Numbered from the stretch's first letter, positions 22,842-34,170 are shown. The stretch: DNA of 64,000 bases from Anniella stebbinsi (GCA_029215795.1 JARDYH010000007.1:18387763-18451762); one strand, 5' to 3'. Program-made: numbers and translations. The notes: generated by a model from the sequence alone, not told the origin.

Positions 22842-24016
22842 CTGTTTTCTTTTTTAGGAAGCATGTTCTCACATGTTTTTTGAAAGTGTCCTGAGGCGGG
22901 GAAGGGTGAGACGCAGGACCCACTGAGAGAAAGGGTTTGAACAGCCTTGGCGGGCCAAGTGGGGTGGAGGTAGCCCAGGCCGTTTGGGAGCATGGGCTCA
23001 GCTCCACTTTAGTATGGCATCAAGGCAAATTGGGCGGTTCTTCTATCAACCGGTATCCTGGCCCAAGAAGCGTGCCAAGGCAACGGGTTTCCAGTTGTCC
23101 CCTATCTTTTTCCCCAGCCCAAGAATATATTTATTGGTCTTAACGTGCCAAAAAACAAAGCATACCAGCCAAATACAGGCGTGCGGAAAGAAGCTGCAGC
23201 ATAAAGCAGACATGCACAGCTTATTTAGCTCGAGGTCCAGGTCCCCTGAGCCGAAGGGCCACAATCCAAAAGGAGCTATGTATGTGCAGCCCATGAGTAG
23301 TATCCCACATTAGTCCTACATAGAGCAGACCCACTGAAATGAATTGAGACTTGAATGCTACTGCTGTGGATAAGCAGAAACAGCAATTGCTGACGGCACC
23401 AGCTTCGAGGCTTTTGCCTTGATGCCGAGGCTGATGGATGAGTGAGGCCAGCTGGGTGGAGCTGCAGCTATCTTCCGCTTGCCCGTGTGCTGGGCCCCTC
23501 CCCAAACATCCTCCGGCGGAGGTTCTGTGTCCTCCTCCATCCCAAACAGAGGCACCATGTGGTCAGCCCAAGGTCGGTCACCCTTTGGCCACAACCACTG
23601 TTTTCTGTTGTTTTTAAGAAGGAAAAACCCCATAAAGATGGGGAGAAAGAGAGAGGGTAAAAATAAAGGACAGAGATACGAGAAGAAAAACTGACATATA
23701 TCTAACGCACGCACACAAATCAGAGGTTGGTCCCATGCTGCGGACGGGTCCTGGGTCCGAAAAGGAGGAAGACGTGCTGAGCTTAGCCCTTTTGTGGTCC
23801 GTGGTTTGGGGCAGCTGGTCCCTTGCTCATTCTCCATTGTGTGCAAAAATCCTGCCCATTGGCAAAGAGCACCGGAGCTTGTTCCACCTCCAGTGACGGG
23901 GAAGACACAGAAATCTGCATGACTATGAGAAGTGTGGGGTTTATGCAAATGTAATGCTAATTCGAACTCTCCCAGGGAGGTGGTTTTTTGCTTGACGTGA
24001 GATACCTGCTGGTAGG

Positions 24017-24019
<3 letters not shown>

Positions 24020-24073
<54 letters not shown>
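24020..24073. repeat. Simple repeat (GT)n then (GA)n
   Basis: A run of GT dinucleotides passes directly into GA dinucleotides, 54 bases in total. Confidence 0.95.
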
Positions 24074-26034
24074 CTGGGAGGAGGAAGATAGAGGGATGGC
24101 ACCACAGGTTAAGCTAAGCTCCCACTCAGAAGGATCTTTGGCCTGTATTTCAATTGTCTAGAGAGGAGCAGCAGGAACAACTAAATCTGCAATTCTATAC
24201 ATATTTGTCTGCAGTGGTGTAGCGGGGCCAGAATTCACAGGGATGCAACACCAGCCGTTCTATATGAGCCGGGACACCGAGGTCATCTGTTGAGGCCTTC
24301 CATTCCTGAGAGTCCCCTGCTCCCGCTGAGCTTAACTGCAATTGTCACAGCAGCAGAGAGAGAGGGGATGAATTTTCAGGGAAACAATATATTGTTTCTT
24401 GTCGTCATGCAAAGTATTTGGAGGGGGGAGTTGGTCTTGAATGGGCCATGAAGACCCATTTTATTGATATGGATCCAACATAGCTGCCTGCAATTTCGGC
24501 CTCTCCTTGGGGGATGTGGCTATGGTGGGTGTGTTTCAGCACTGACCCCTAACTACACCACTGTGGCCCTGCTCAACGCAGAGGGACATTTCGGCATCTT
24601 AATTAAGAGACTTACACATTAGTCTTTAAATGTTAAATCTCTTTTGTATTTGTTTAAAATTATTTCAGGGTCACCGTCCAGGCAGCGTGGAAGACGAAAG
24701 AAACAACAGAATGCAATTAATTAAAACTAGTGATTACAAATAAAACCAGCCGCTCAAAAATTAAGCAAAGGGCAGTGGAAACAAATGGGTCTGCGAAGGA
24801 GAAGATGAATCCCTACTGAGAGCTCATTCCAGAATTGTGGGGCCACCGCCAAAAAGAGACCTCTCGCTTTTTACTCGTCAACCTAACTGCCTTTGGCAGT
24901 GGGCGAGGGAGAAGAATGTCACTGAACTGGGGCCCAAACTGTTTAAGGCTTTAAAAGTTTAAAGGTTAAAACCAGCATTTTAAATAGGCATGTAAGCGCA
25001 CTGGGAACCAGTGCAGCTGGCATGGCTTTGGTGTCGCATGAGAATAGCTGGGTGACTGGATTCAGCATCAGCTGAAGTTTCTGAGCCACCTTACAGCCGT
25101 TGCTGTTCTTGCTTTGTTATCATGCTGCCCTTATTTGGCCTTGCAAGGTGCCTGGCCCACTGATCCAAAGCGTTCTGGCTTGGGCCCTTTCCCTCGTGCC
25201 TTTGTGCTACTGATTAGGAACCGACTACATGCATGGTATCTTTCACTCTTCCTTGCAAAAAGCATCCTAAGAAAGAAAACAAAGAATCTCTAACAAATAA
25301 GTCCTTGATCCCAATATGTCAGCACCGCCTCTCTCTCCACCCCCATCCCCACCCCACAATCCATCTGCCTCATTTGCACCCAAACAGCTTTTAGGGAGAC
25401 TCAATTTACACATTTAAATCCCAGAAGCATGAACTCTTTGTTTTGCTCTCTTTAAAGCCCAACCAGCTAAAATGTTCTACCTGTCGGTTGTGGATTTCTT
25501 GCTATTTAAGTCATCCAGATCCAGGTGGAAACTGGGTAGTGGTGTTGGCTGTTCTCAGTACCAAGCCCACCCTTCCAGGCATTGGCGCGAGCAGGGCCAC
25601 TGATACCTTTGGGTGTCCTCTCGTGTTTTAGCAAAAAGAGCCTTGGGCTGAGTGAGTCTCTTGCTGGGCTTCGTGGAAGAAGGTGATCAAGATGCATACG
25701 GTCCCCTTACTGCCTTGCAGAAGTTATGGAGACTGTAAGTGAATCTCTCACTCAGATGCCTGATGCACCATTTAGTCAACGACTCTTTCAGTATATCCTA
25801 ATAGCTGGCGCTACTGATACAGGATTACACAGACCGCGTATAGGTGTATCTTGTTCCAAAGCTTGACTGGGAGAGGGGGTGGGGGTGGAAATCAAACGTA
25901 TATATCCTTGACCGTCTTTGTATGGAGCTTAAATCCTGGCTGACTAGCCAGTGGTAGCTGTTCCCACCTCAGGATAGAGGCTTCTCTGCCTTCTACATCC
26001 TTGATGTGCTGTGAAGTATCAATTATTAGGCTTG

Positions 26035-26048
26035 CCACCAGAGGGCAG
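26035..26048 (+). promoter_or_regulatory. CTCF-like core motif
   Basis: CCACCAGAGGGCAG matches the CTCF core CCASYAGRKGGCRS at all 14 positions. It lies midway between the 3' ends of PARD6A and ENKD1, outside any recognised repeat. Occupancy is inferred. Confidence 0.55.
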
Positions 26049-26579
26049 CAGGAGCCAGGTTCAGGGTCCAAGCCATCTTCCCCTGGAAAATCTAAACTGC
26101 TCCAGGGGATTGCTGGTCATGGCCAACCACTGGGCTTCAAATTCTCCAGGTAAGTGAAGGGTCAAGTGTGGATTGCACACTGCACCTAGCCCTCTGCAAG
26201 ACCCTTGACAAGCGCAAAGTCCGCAGAAAACTTTTCTCTGCAACGCACACCACGCCGACCCTTCTTCCACAAGCTTCGTATGCACGCAAAGGCGAAGCGG
26301 AAAAGCAGAACAGAGCCAAAGACGGGGGCTTTGCACAATTTTCCCCTCTCCAAAACCCCAGCTAGGGAAGTCCGGGCAGACTTTGAATTGGCCTGTATGC
26401 ACAGCTGACAATCTCCGGCATCTGGGTCATAGAAAGCAGAAGCCAGCAAACTCCTATACCAGGCGGTATAAAAAAGTAATAAATAAATACAATTTCCACA
26501 GGGCAGGATGGATGTTTGAAAAACACCGATGTGTTTAGACCGCACCGCCAGGAGGTTTTTAATCCTGCTCCTGCAGTCA

Positions 26580-26690
26580 TCTATTTATTTTGTTTGTGGA
26601 TTACCTTTCCGTGCCACCCAATAGCCAAAATTCTCTGGGCGGTTCGCAACAATTAAAACCACAAAACATATCATAGAAGATATAAAGTGC
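26580..26690 (-). mobile_element. L2-like LINE 3' end (antisense)
   Basis: It contains 'gccacccaatagccaaaatt' and 'ctctgggcggttcgcaacaa'. Antisense copies of the same tail are at 37738-37810 and 43858-43945; a sense copy ends the element at 31935-32485. Confidence 0.6.
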
Positions 26691-27471
26691 AAATGCTTTA
26701 AACTCCAGTATAAAAGTACTATCAACTTCCTTTGCAACCCTTGTGTAGTGCTGGTGGGGCGGGGGTGGGGCGTTGCACCAGCTAAACGCCCAGGCTCCCC
26801 TTTTGCAGATTGCACAGTTAGGGCTCGAAGGACAGGCTTGATTGCTTGTCGGTGCGATTAACCTTCCCTGAGCCTCGCAGGCTGCTTGAGCCTGCCGGCT
26901 CTTAGGGAGATGGACTAGCTTTGCCCTGGGTATCATTTCAGGGCCCTTTGGGAGCAGAGGGCAGGCCTAAACGGCGAGACTTCCAGGCAGCAAAACCAAC
27001 GCAGCAACCCCGTCTCCTCCCTGTGAGCTTAAAGGCCGAACTGCAGCATCTTTCTCGGGACGCAGAAGTACTTTTCAGATTAACGGAAGGGGGGGGGGGG
27101 GGGAAACCCTCCTGAAACTTGAAATCCACATCATGCTGCATGAAGCAGTGATATTAAAAACTCCTTGGGAACTTCATGCTCCAGGAGTTCATCCTTACGG
27201 GAATCCAACGGTTTGCAGAAGTAGAACAAGAACAGACAAAACAAAACTGCCCAAATCAGGACTTCTGCTCGAAGAAGCAATGTATCTGCTCAATGAGATC
27301 ATTTGCCTTAACTAGCTGCATCTGGAGGGACGATTCCCCAAATGAAAGAGAACCCATTTCCCAAATTAAGCATGTATTAAAATACCCGTGCCACACATCC
27401 ACTCAGGATCGCTGGCGAAGGCACTCACACGTTCGGCTTCTGCCCCAAGACAAGTACATACAAAAGATTGC

Positions 27472-27477
27472 TTTATT
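27472..27477 (-). terminator. ENKD1: Candidate ENKD1 poly(A) signal
   Basis: TTTATT on the plus strand is AATAAA on the minus strand, 683 bases past the ENKD1 stop. It is the first canonical signal downstream. Confidence 0.45.
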
Positions 27478-27853
27478 TATTTGAAACTGCCGAGCATTTA
27501 AGTTAGAAATTGCACACACTCCTCTAAGGTCCGGGTGTCTGTCAAGCCACAGCATGTACCTGCAGAGTTTCCAGTGCTGCCTCATTGAAAGGCCGAGAGC
27601 TGTTGACGTGCAATCACCTGCCACGGTGCTAGCGCTTCTCTCCTGTGCTGCTAAACAAGTCCCCCACGCACCTGTCCCTCTCCTCACTCCACGCAGGAAA
27701 AACCCTGCAAATCCAAAACGCAGCTACAGGATTTTTTTACAGTTCTCATATTAGCCAGGCTCCTGGGAACACACCCACCCACCAGCTTCCTCCCCACCCG
27801 TTTTTGGCAATCTATCGCATTTGCTTGTAAAGCGAGACAAGCAGAAAGATATA

Positions 27854-27972
27854 GGGTTGGGGTGGGGAAACTGTGGCCCTGCAGGTGTTCTTGAATGCCC
27901 ATCATCTCTGACCACTGGGGATGCTGGTTGTGGCCCAAGAACATCTGGAGGGCCACAAGCTCCCCACCCTTG
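27854..27972. mobile_element. Foldback MITE, family B
   Basis: The left arm 'ggttggggtggggaaactgt' with 'ggccctgcaggtgttcttg' is mirrored by 'aagaacatctggagggccac' and 'aagctccccaccctt'. It lies in the presumed ENKD1 3' UTR region if the poly(A) signal at 27472 is used. Confidence 0.75.
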
Positions 27973-28159
27973 AAATAGGTGGGCATCTTTTGCTTCCTAC
28001 CTCGTGCTAAGAGCACAAGAGAGAGAGATCAGCCACCGAAGTGGGTCGGAAGAAGCTCAAGCCACTGGGACAGACTGTGGCGGGGGAGGCTATTTGGCCC
28101 TTCCTTTCCGTCACAGTCCAGAAGGGGAGGCTGGGAAAGGGAAGGCCTTGCGTCCCTGT

Positions 28160-28320
28160 CTAGGAGTCCATCTTGATGAAGACTTTGGGCCGGGAGAAGA
28201 TCTTGAGAGCCTCCTCAATCTGGGACAGCTTCTTCTCCAGAGCGACCCGTCGGTTTTGGACACTCAGGCTGTCAATTCGCACCGGAAGCAGCAGCAGGTC
28301 TTTCAGGAGCTGCTGCTGAC
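28160..28320 (-). CDS. ENKD1: ENKD1 last coding exon
   Basis: The acceptor 'ctgctgtag' precedes 28320. The exon encodes QQLLKDLLLLPVRIDSL, then RRVALEKKLSQIEEAL, and ends FSRPKVFIKMDS with TAG at 28162-28160. It is the C-terminal half of the enkurin domain. Confidence 0.96.
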
Positions 28321-31300
28321 CTACAGCAGAGGAGAAAGGAGGAGGAAGGCCAGCCAGGTTACAATTCAGACTGCCTGTCCAATTAAAAGAAATCTCAGTC
28401 AACTCATCAGCCGCACCCACACAGAACCATGAACGAGCGTCCAAAGAAGCCAAACTTTGTAGGCCAAAGACAAACCTGGTTTGCAATCTTGGCTTGTAAA
28501 GGCCCCGGCCCTGGATTGGATGACATGCTGAGTTTCCGATTTCAACTTAGTTTAGCCAGCCGTGCTTGCAGCAGGAGCCACGTCAAGCCAAACAGGCTGT
28601 GTGCAAAAACACACACAGCTTGTTCATCACAAACCAGAATTCTGCAGAATCCTGACTTACCCCTCCATGTGAACACAGCCATCATTTGAGTTTTGAAACC
28701 AACAGTGTGGATGAATAAAACAAGAGCTCTGGGGGCTGGGAGCATTCTTCTTTTTAAGATAATGTTTGCAACCATATTTTTTAACCTGTTGTCCAATCAA
28801 TTAGGGGCATCTTTCTGAGGCCACGGAGAGCCATGTGAGACAGTCCTGGGCGGACTCAACGTGAAACCGCTCGGAACGTCCCACCTCCCACCCTTCTTAC
28901 TCTGTTGGAGGTTGTTCAGCGTTTCCAGCCGCTGGCTCTCGGGCATCCTGGCATGGCCGGGCGGCAAGTCGGGGTCGGGCATGTTGTGCCGGCGCTCTTC
29001 TGCCTCTTTGCGCCAGTGGTCCTTCCTCTCAATCAGGCTAATTGCAGCAGAAAGACCGCATCAATCAGGGCAAGAAGACAAGGAGGGCAGAGAAAGCAAG
29101 GATGAAATGGCATTCTAGTCCTCAAGGAAAAGAGCACGGCCTGGCTTCCCCCTCTTCCCTCAAGCCCATACGGAGTGGCCCAGAGAGGCAGTGGCACACT
29201 GGTTGGCAACAAATGCTGCCTTTACTGCAACCGCTCAGCCTTTCAGAAACGGGACTCTGCAGGGAGGCTGTAACCACAGAGGAGTAGCAGCAATACACTG
29301 CTTGTGGCTCTCTAATAATCTGCATTGTCATTTCCAGCTTTCTCCCTTCATCAGCCTTTCCCAACCTGGTGCCCTCCAAATATGTTGGACTGCAACTTCC
29401 AGCATGCCCCAGCCAGCCATGCTGGCTGGGGCATGTTGGGAGTTGCAGTCCAACACATCTGGAGGGCAGCCGTTTGGGGGAGGCGGTCCTACAAGCCCAT
29501 CAAAATCTTCCTGTGGCCAGAAGTGCACTGGAGTGTCCAGGCTCTAGCACTGACGGCATAACACAATGAACAGGTCAGGCGGGAGCTGAGAATCTCAGCT
29601 TTAAAAATATATATATATTTTAAAAGGGACTAGGAACTTGTTCCAAAGAGTAAAAGAAAGCTGAGAGTCCCAGGAAACAAAGTTCAACAGCAGGCACGAA
29701 TTGCCACGCTTGCAGGTCAGATGGGCAGGATTACCCCCAGCCCAGAGTCCAACATCCATCAGAGCTTTTGCCAGATGTACTGCCGGGGCGACAGGATAGC
29801 ACGCTCGGCCCTGCAAACGCACCTGCCGCCACTGACCGAACAGGTCAGAGGCAGCGAGCTTTATACCTACTAGCGGGGGACGTGGCCTTTCTGCCGGGCG
29901 TTGTACTCTTCCTGCTCCTTGCGCTTCTGCTCCAGCACTTCGGAGAGCGATTGCAGGGAGCGCGAGCGCTGCAGCTGGGCTCGCTTGGCGTTCTGGGCGT
30001 TGTGGCTGACAAAATCCACCGCCCGGATCTGAAAGGAGGGAGGGGGAAAAGCACGACGGTGGAAGGCAGGGAGAGATTCCAATTCCAGGAGCCCGAGACA
30101 TTGCGGGTCATGACACCCCTGGAAACAGGAAGTGGGGGTGGGCTGGAGCAACAACTACTTAGGGGGCACAAGGAGTATAAAGGAGATGGCACAGTGCCAG
30201 GGGTCGCACGCAGCACCTTCCCCCCTGCTATTCCCACACCTCGACATTCCCGTTCTGCTCCTGTGCGGCTGTTGCGGCTGCCGTTGCCCTTGACTGGGTG
30301 CGGCTTGGAGACGTTGACCTGCGAGGGTGAATTCCTGTGCCGCAGCGAGAATAGGCGCGCAGGTACCTCTGGGCCTCTGGATTTGGAGGAATGGGGCCCT
30401 CCTGGGAAAGACAAAGAGAGAAAAGCAGGGAGAAGGTTGGGGGTGGGATTACAGCGTGGCCAGGAAAGGCTCCCATGAGCCCAGGGGAGTGCCAGTGCCG
30501 TCGACAACTTAAACTCAGCTCAGTTTAGACCTGCGTTAACCCCCGTTCCTAACGATCACACTTTTGTCCTTTTGAATTGGGCCATCAACTGAATCTGCCG
30601 AAGAATTAGTCAGATGCTAAGCACCGTCAGGTCACCGGGCTAGGAGATTCAGAGACCTGGATGAGAGATGCACCCCAGACTTTGTGTCTCAGTAGCTGAG
30701 GCCTGCCCTGCCTCCCGGCTAAGATACAGCCGGCCGTGGGCATTTCGTCCTCTTGGGTGGAGAGCGAGGCATCCTCTTGTATACATAGCACGTGAGATTC
30801 TGAAGGTCCTGCTGTGGATGACTCCTTCTCACTCCACCGTGGTGTCCTTGTCTTGATTCGGAGGGGGGGGGGGACTGCATTCCCTCAGTGGTGATCTACC
30901 GGAGGCACATGCTGCCAGTAGATGGGGCTGAAGCTGGTGGGGGTGGGGGCAGAACTAAAAGTAGGTGGCAGCTGTCCCATGTCTTTGAATTATACTTTCA
31001 CCAATCCTTCTGCAGGACCTGCTGGCAACTGAGCTTAGGGACCTTCTACATCTGCTCCACCTCGAAGTTATTCACATACTCACGGTCAAGGTTCCTTCTG
31101 GACCCCTTAAGCAACTCTATAGGATCTCTGCCTCCTTAGGAGTCCCCCCTTCCCCCTAATGTGGGTTCAGAGGAGGGGTGAGTGACACTCTAGGGCTTCA
31201 CACTACAGTTTACAGTTTACTAGTAAAGTAAAACAAGCCACTTACAACTAAAGGTATTTAGTTGATGGAGCTGAGTGCTACAAAGGCGTTAAAAGAAAAA

Positions 31301-33913
31301 TCTAAATTTGCAAAAATGCAAGTCCTTTTACCCTAAGCTGGTTCTTTCTGCTCCTGGCATGGTTCTCTCACTCTTTTATACCCTCTTCCCCCAATACTGA
31401 AAATAAAGTTCCCACTTTGAGGAAAAAACCATTAACAGAAATGAAACTTAACCAGGGTATCCTCTCAGGGATCCCCCTTCCCAGAAAAAAAAACCCTCCA
31501 GGGCTCTAAGGCCTGCTTTGACTACCTTGCCTCAGCAGGCCTCAAACTTTCACACACACACACACACAAAATGGTCTCTCTCTCTCTCTCTCTTCTCCGC
31601 TGTGTGTGTGTGTGTGCCTCGCCCAAACACAACTGAGCAGAAAAGGGAGCAATGGAAGGGCAGCTGGGGCTCAGGCTACCTGCAGCTTGGCCTTCACTTT
31701 GGACTCCACGTTCTCGTACTTCTGAGACTTCCACAGGGCTTTCACGGGCTTTGGCTGGCTGAGCTCCCGGGCCTGCTCCTTCTCTCGGCACTTCCTCTGG
31801 ATCTCCCTCATGCGCCGCAGGTTCTCCTTCTCGTGGTCCTTGTGATCCCGGCCTGCGAGAGGAAGAAAGAGACAGGCCTTGGAGACTGTACGGAAGCTGC
31901 GGCAGCCAGATTGATAGCAAGGACCAGAAGGTATGAGCAGGTAACCCCGATCCTGGCCTGCTTGCGCTGCCTGCCTGTACGTTTCCGAGCCAAATTCAAA
32001 CTGCTGGGTTTAACCTATGAAGCCTTATACAGCCTGGGACCGAAATGCCGGGTGGAATGCCACTCCCGTTATGAACCTACTCAGACACTATGATCAACAT
32101 CTGAGGCTCTCTCCCAAGTGCCTCCTCTGAGGGAGGATCGGAAGATGGCAGCAAGGGAGAGGGCCTTCTCAGTGGTGGCTCCCAATTGTGGAATGCTCTC
32201 CCCATTGAGGCCTGCCTGGTGCCACCACTATCATTTTTGGGGCTCAAGTTAAGACTTCCCTGTACTCCCAGGGCATTTGACAGGCTTTCTAATAACAGTT
32301 GTTTCATCAGGTCCAGGTATTTTATTGTAAGTGGGGTTTTCTTTTTACTTGCTTTAAATCAATTTTAAAGGCTAATGTTGAAAGGTTTTATATTAAGTGT
32401 TTTCTGTCTTGTATTTTGGGGCTATATTTTTTGTGAACCGCCCACAGAGCTCTGGTCGTTGGGTGGCACAGAAATAAAATAAATGAACGAAAAACATGGC
32501 AGCTTGATAATGCAGCCCCGAACGCCGGCGTCAGCAGACCAGCAGCTGCCCTGCTTACGCTTGGCCGTTGGCTCCTGACAGAAGGAGATGCCTTCGAGCT
32601 GCAACAGGACTCCCACCGTGCCTTTCTGTCCCCTCTCCAGAATGTCCTTGGCGTTGGGCTTGATCCGTGGAGGAGGGCGAGCGAGGCGAGCGCTGTAGCA
32701 TGTGGGGTAGAGGCTGGACTCCGGAGGAATGGGGCCAGGGAGTAAATCCAGCTTCAAAGTGTTTCCTTCGAGCCTCCCTCTTGCTAAAGATACAGGGAGA
32801 GAGAGAGAGAGAAAAAAGAAGCAAGGGCCTGTTGCTGCGTGGTAGAGCGGAAGATCCGAGGTTCAACCCCTGACACTTTCAATTAAAAAGAACACGTACT
32901 GCAAGGGATGGGAAAGACCTCTGGTGAGTCATTGCCAGTAAAGTAGACCACGGAGAAGCAGTCTGACCCGGTGGAAGAAAAAGCTTGCTATGGTCCTCTT
33001 TTCCTAAGGGAGGGAGGAGAATTTAGTCTCCCTAGGTGAGCTCTTTTCCAGGCCCCCATTGGTCTACATCAGTGCCAGTGAGGACCTCCTTTCCCAAGCC
33101 TGTTCCAACTCAGCCTCTTCCAGAACCAAGCAACTGCCCTATGGCAGGGATGGGCATCCTGAAGCCCTTGGCCTCATTTCAAAAGCCCTCACCCTGCAAG
33201 AGATCAGTTCAGACCTCTGGCCAAAGCAATCTGTCCCTTCCTCGGCAGCTCACTGGGGGAGAGGAAGGAAGGGGATGAGTAAACAGGGGTGGCAGAGAGA
33301 GAGAGAGAGAAAGAGAGAGACAGAGAGAGTGAACATAAATGGGAGGTCGAAAGACAGAGAAAGAGAACAGAGGGGAGGGAGGGAGGGAGGGAGGGGGAAC
33401 ACAATTGGGGGCGCCCAAACAGAGAAGGAGGAGAGAGAGAGAGAGAGAAAGAGAGAGAATAGTGGTGGCCAAGAGAATGAACAAATGGGGTGGCCGAGAG
33501 AGAATGAATGGGGTAGCCAGAAGAGAGGGGGAGAGAAGAGGGAGAGAAAATAAGGGTATGAATGGGGTAGCCAAGAGAGAGAGAGAAAACGAACGGGGTG
33601 GCCAAGAGAGAGAGAAAGACCAGGGGTTGCCTGCCCACTTTTAGCCAAACAGTAGCTTTGTCTGCCACTCACATGCAGCCCCAATAAATTACCCATGAGG
33701 AAACACAACCCTTGACAGAAAAAAAACCATTCCCACCCCTGCCCTATAGAATAGGCTATTGAGCAAACTGATTCTGCACGGAGATGATCAGGACAGGAAA
33801 TAACCCTGGGACTGTGCAGCACACTCACCAGATAGGGGGCGTCTGTAGTAATCCGGGCAAAGGGTAGGGTCTGGGGGGATAGGGCCTGTGATCCTGGAAG
33901 GCCCCTCCGACAT
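28160..33913 (-). CDS. ENKD1: ENKD1, enkurin domain-containing protein 1 (7 coding exons)
   Basis: ENKD1 is a microtubule- and centrosome-associated protein linked to ciliogenesis and spindle orientation. Coding exons on the minus strand are 33913-33829, 32783-32559, 31852-31680, 30401-30240, 30028-29871, 29037-28901 and 28320-28160. All are GT-AG and in phase, giving 366 aa (human, as I recall it, 346). The N-terminus MSEGPSRITGPIPPDPTLCP is almost identical to human. Residues about 52-160 hold the repeated GPIPP block and a basic helix (ENLRRMREIQRK). Residues about 265-363 are the C-terminal enkurin domain, with YLIERKDHWRKEAEERR and the end ALKIFSRPKVFIKMDS. The gene is tail-to-tail with PARD6A. 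Introns carry L2, SINE and MITE insertions. Confidence 0.97.
28901..29037 (-). CDS. ENKD1: ENKD1 coding exon 6 (enkurin domain)
   Basis: It lies between acceptor 'ctgcaattag' and donor A|GTAAGA. It encodes LIERKDHWRKEAEERR, then PDPDLPPGHARMPESQRLET, very close to human (PAMPPGHTRMPENQRLET). The tyrosine before it is a split codon. Confidence 0.96.
29354..29484. mobile_element. Foldback MITE, family B (well preserved)
   Basis: The arms 'ttcccaacctggtgccctcc' and 'ggactgcaacttccagcatg' are mirrored around 29412-29432 by 'catgttgggagttgcagtcc' and 'aacacatctggagggcag'. It lies in the ENKD1 intron between 29037 and 29871 and is one of the clearest hairpins of this family. Confidence 0.85.
29871..30028 (-). 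CDS. ENKD1: ENKD1 coding exon 5
   Basis: The acceptor is 'cctcctttcag'. The exon encodes IRAVDFVSHNAQNAKRAQLQ, then SLSEVLEQKRKEQEEYNARQ and KGHVPR, ending with TA of a split tyrosine codon. Two donors are possible (TA|GTAGGT or, three bases on, TAG|GTATAA). Only the first keeps the frame; the second would place a stop. Confidence 0.95.
30240..30401 (-). CDS. ENKD1: ENKD1 coding exon 4
   Basis: The acceptor is 'gtctttcccag' and the donor GAG|GTGTGG. The exon encodes 54 residues in phase 0, including EGPIPPNPEAQRYLRAYSRC, which matches human HFLRAHSRCGPG, then a low-complexity S/T/A-rich linker. Confidence 0.94.
31551..31616. repeat. Simple repeat (CA)n-(CT)n-(GT)n
   Basis: A CA run, a CT run and a GT run follow each other. 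CA and GT are reverse complements, so the tract can fold back on itself. It lies 64 bases beyond the ENKD1 exon 3 donor, inside the intron. Confidence 0.9.
31680..31852 (-). CDS. ENKD1: ENKD1 coding exon 3
   Basis: The acceptor is 'cctctcgcag' and the donor CAG|GTAGCC. The exon encodes RDHKDHEKENLRRMREIQRK, then QPKPVKALWKSQKYENVESK and VKAKLQ. Human has the same blocks (DHEKENLRRIREIQKR, RPLKALWRSPKYDKVESR). It is strongly charged and helical. Confidence 0.96.
31935..32485 (+). mobile_element. L2-type LINE 3' end
   Basis: It encodes a fragment of the reverse-transcriptase C-terminus (LPVRFRAKFKLLGLTYEALY), followed by an untranslated tail ending 'tgtgaaccgcccacagagct' and 'gtggcacagaaataaaataa'. 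The LPVR...F..L.LT..AL pattern is typical of L2 elements. The frame is open only in part. It lies in the ENKD1 intron between 31852 and 32559. Confidence 0.8.
32559..32783 (-). CDS. ENKD1: ENKD1 coding exon 2
   Basis: The acceptor is 'tatctttag' and the donor AAGC|GTAAGC. The exon encodes RGRLEGNTLKLDLLPGPIPP, then AKDILERGQKGTVGVLLQLE and GISFCQEPTAKRK. The human counterpart is QGRLEGNALKLDLL and GEILERGQRGVGDVLLQLLG. Confidence 0.96.
32838..33000 (+). mobile_element. tRNA-derived SINE, second type
   Basis: An A-box-like 'tgcgtggtagagcgg' and a B box 'gaggttcaacccctgac' are spaced as in a tRNA gene. They are followed by 'ggatgggaaagacctctggt' and 'gcagtctgacccggtgg'. The 3' part is degraded. 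It lies in the ENKD1 intron. Confidence 0.7.
33292..33625. repeat. Purine-rich minisatellite
   Basis: About 330 bases on the plus strand are almost pure G and A. They consist of irregular units such as 'gaatgaatggggtagcca' followed by 'agagagagaga'. The long open frames across it are a by-product of this composition. Confidence 0.85.
33829..33913 (-). CDS. ENKD1: ENKD1 first coding exon
   Basis: ATG at 33913-33911 opens MSEGPSRITGPIPPDPTLCP and DYYRRPLS, followed by donor G|GTGAGT. The exon continues upstream as 5' UTR; a likely acceptor 'ggggttgcag' puts its start at 33932. The human start (CEGPSRISGPIPPDPTLCPD) confirms this ATG. Confidence 0.96.
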
Positions 33914-34069
33914 CTCAGCCTCAGCTCCAGGCCTGCAACCCCTGAACGGCAAATTCTTTCTTCCCAGGTGCGCCGGGAACAGCTTCTCAGTCTACGTCAC
34001 CAACGATGTGTGTCCAATATATTTGGAGAAGCAGGGAACTCTAGGGAAGCTGCTACAAAGGAAAGGCAA

Positions 34070-34170
34070 CGTAAGAACCATCCTGCTGGATGAGACCAAG
34101 GGCCTATCTAATTCAGTATTCTGTTCCCACAGTGGTCAGCCAGCGGCCCCAATGGGAAGCCAAGCAGAAT
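34070..34170 (-). mobile_element. CR1-like LINE tail (antisense)
   Basis: It contains 'tgctggatgagaccaagggc', 'cagtattctgttcccacagt' and 'ggtcagccagcggcccc'. It is short and diverged. Confidence 0.65.

Larger units (their letters stand above)
22870..27465. other. Spacer between the 3' ends of PARD6A and ENKD1
   Basis: About 4.6 kb of non-coding DNA separates the two convergent genes, where the human spacer is, as I recall it, only a few hundred bases. It holds a (GT)n(GA)n tract, a degraded LINE-like stretch around 24640-25100 ('cattccagaattgtggggcc', 'ggaaccagtgcagctggcat'), a CTCF-like motif at 26035-26048 and the L2-like fragment at 26580-26690. I see no exon. Confidence 0.6.

Noticed and set aside
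29845..30507. Minus-strand open frame of 220 codons overlapping ENKD1 exons 4 and 5
   Set aside because: It is in a different frame from the conserved ENKD1 protein. The true exons are set by splice sites and by the match to human ENKD1.
32838..32875. A functional tRNA gene
   Set aside because: A and B boxes are present, but the flanks do not form an acceptor stem, and the sequence continues as a SINE body.
33204..33828. Leu/Ser-rich minus-strand frames of up to 192 codons
   Set aside because: They are a product of the purine-rich minisatellite. The amino acids simply reflect CT-rich codons.
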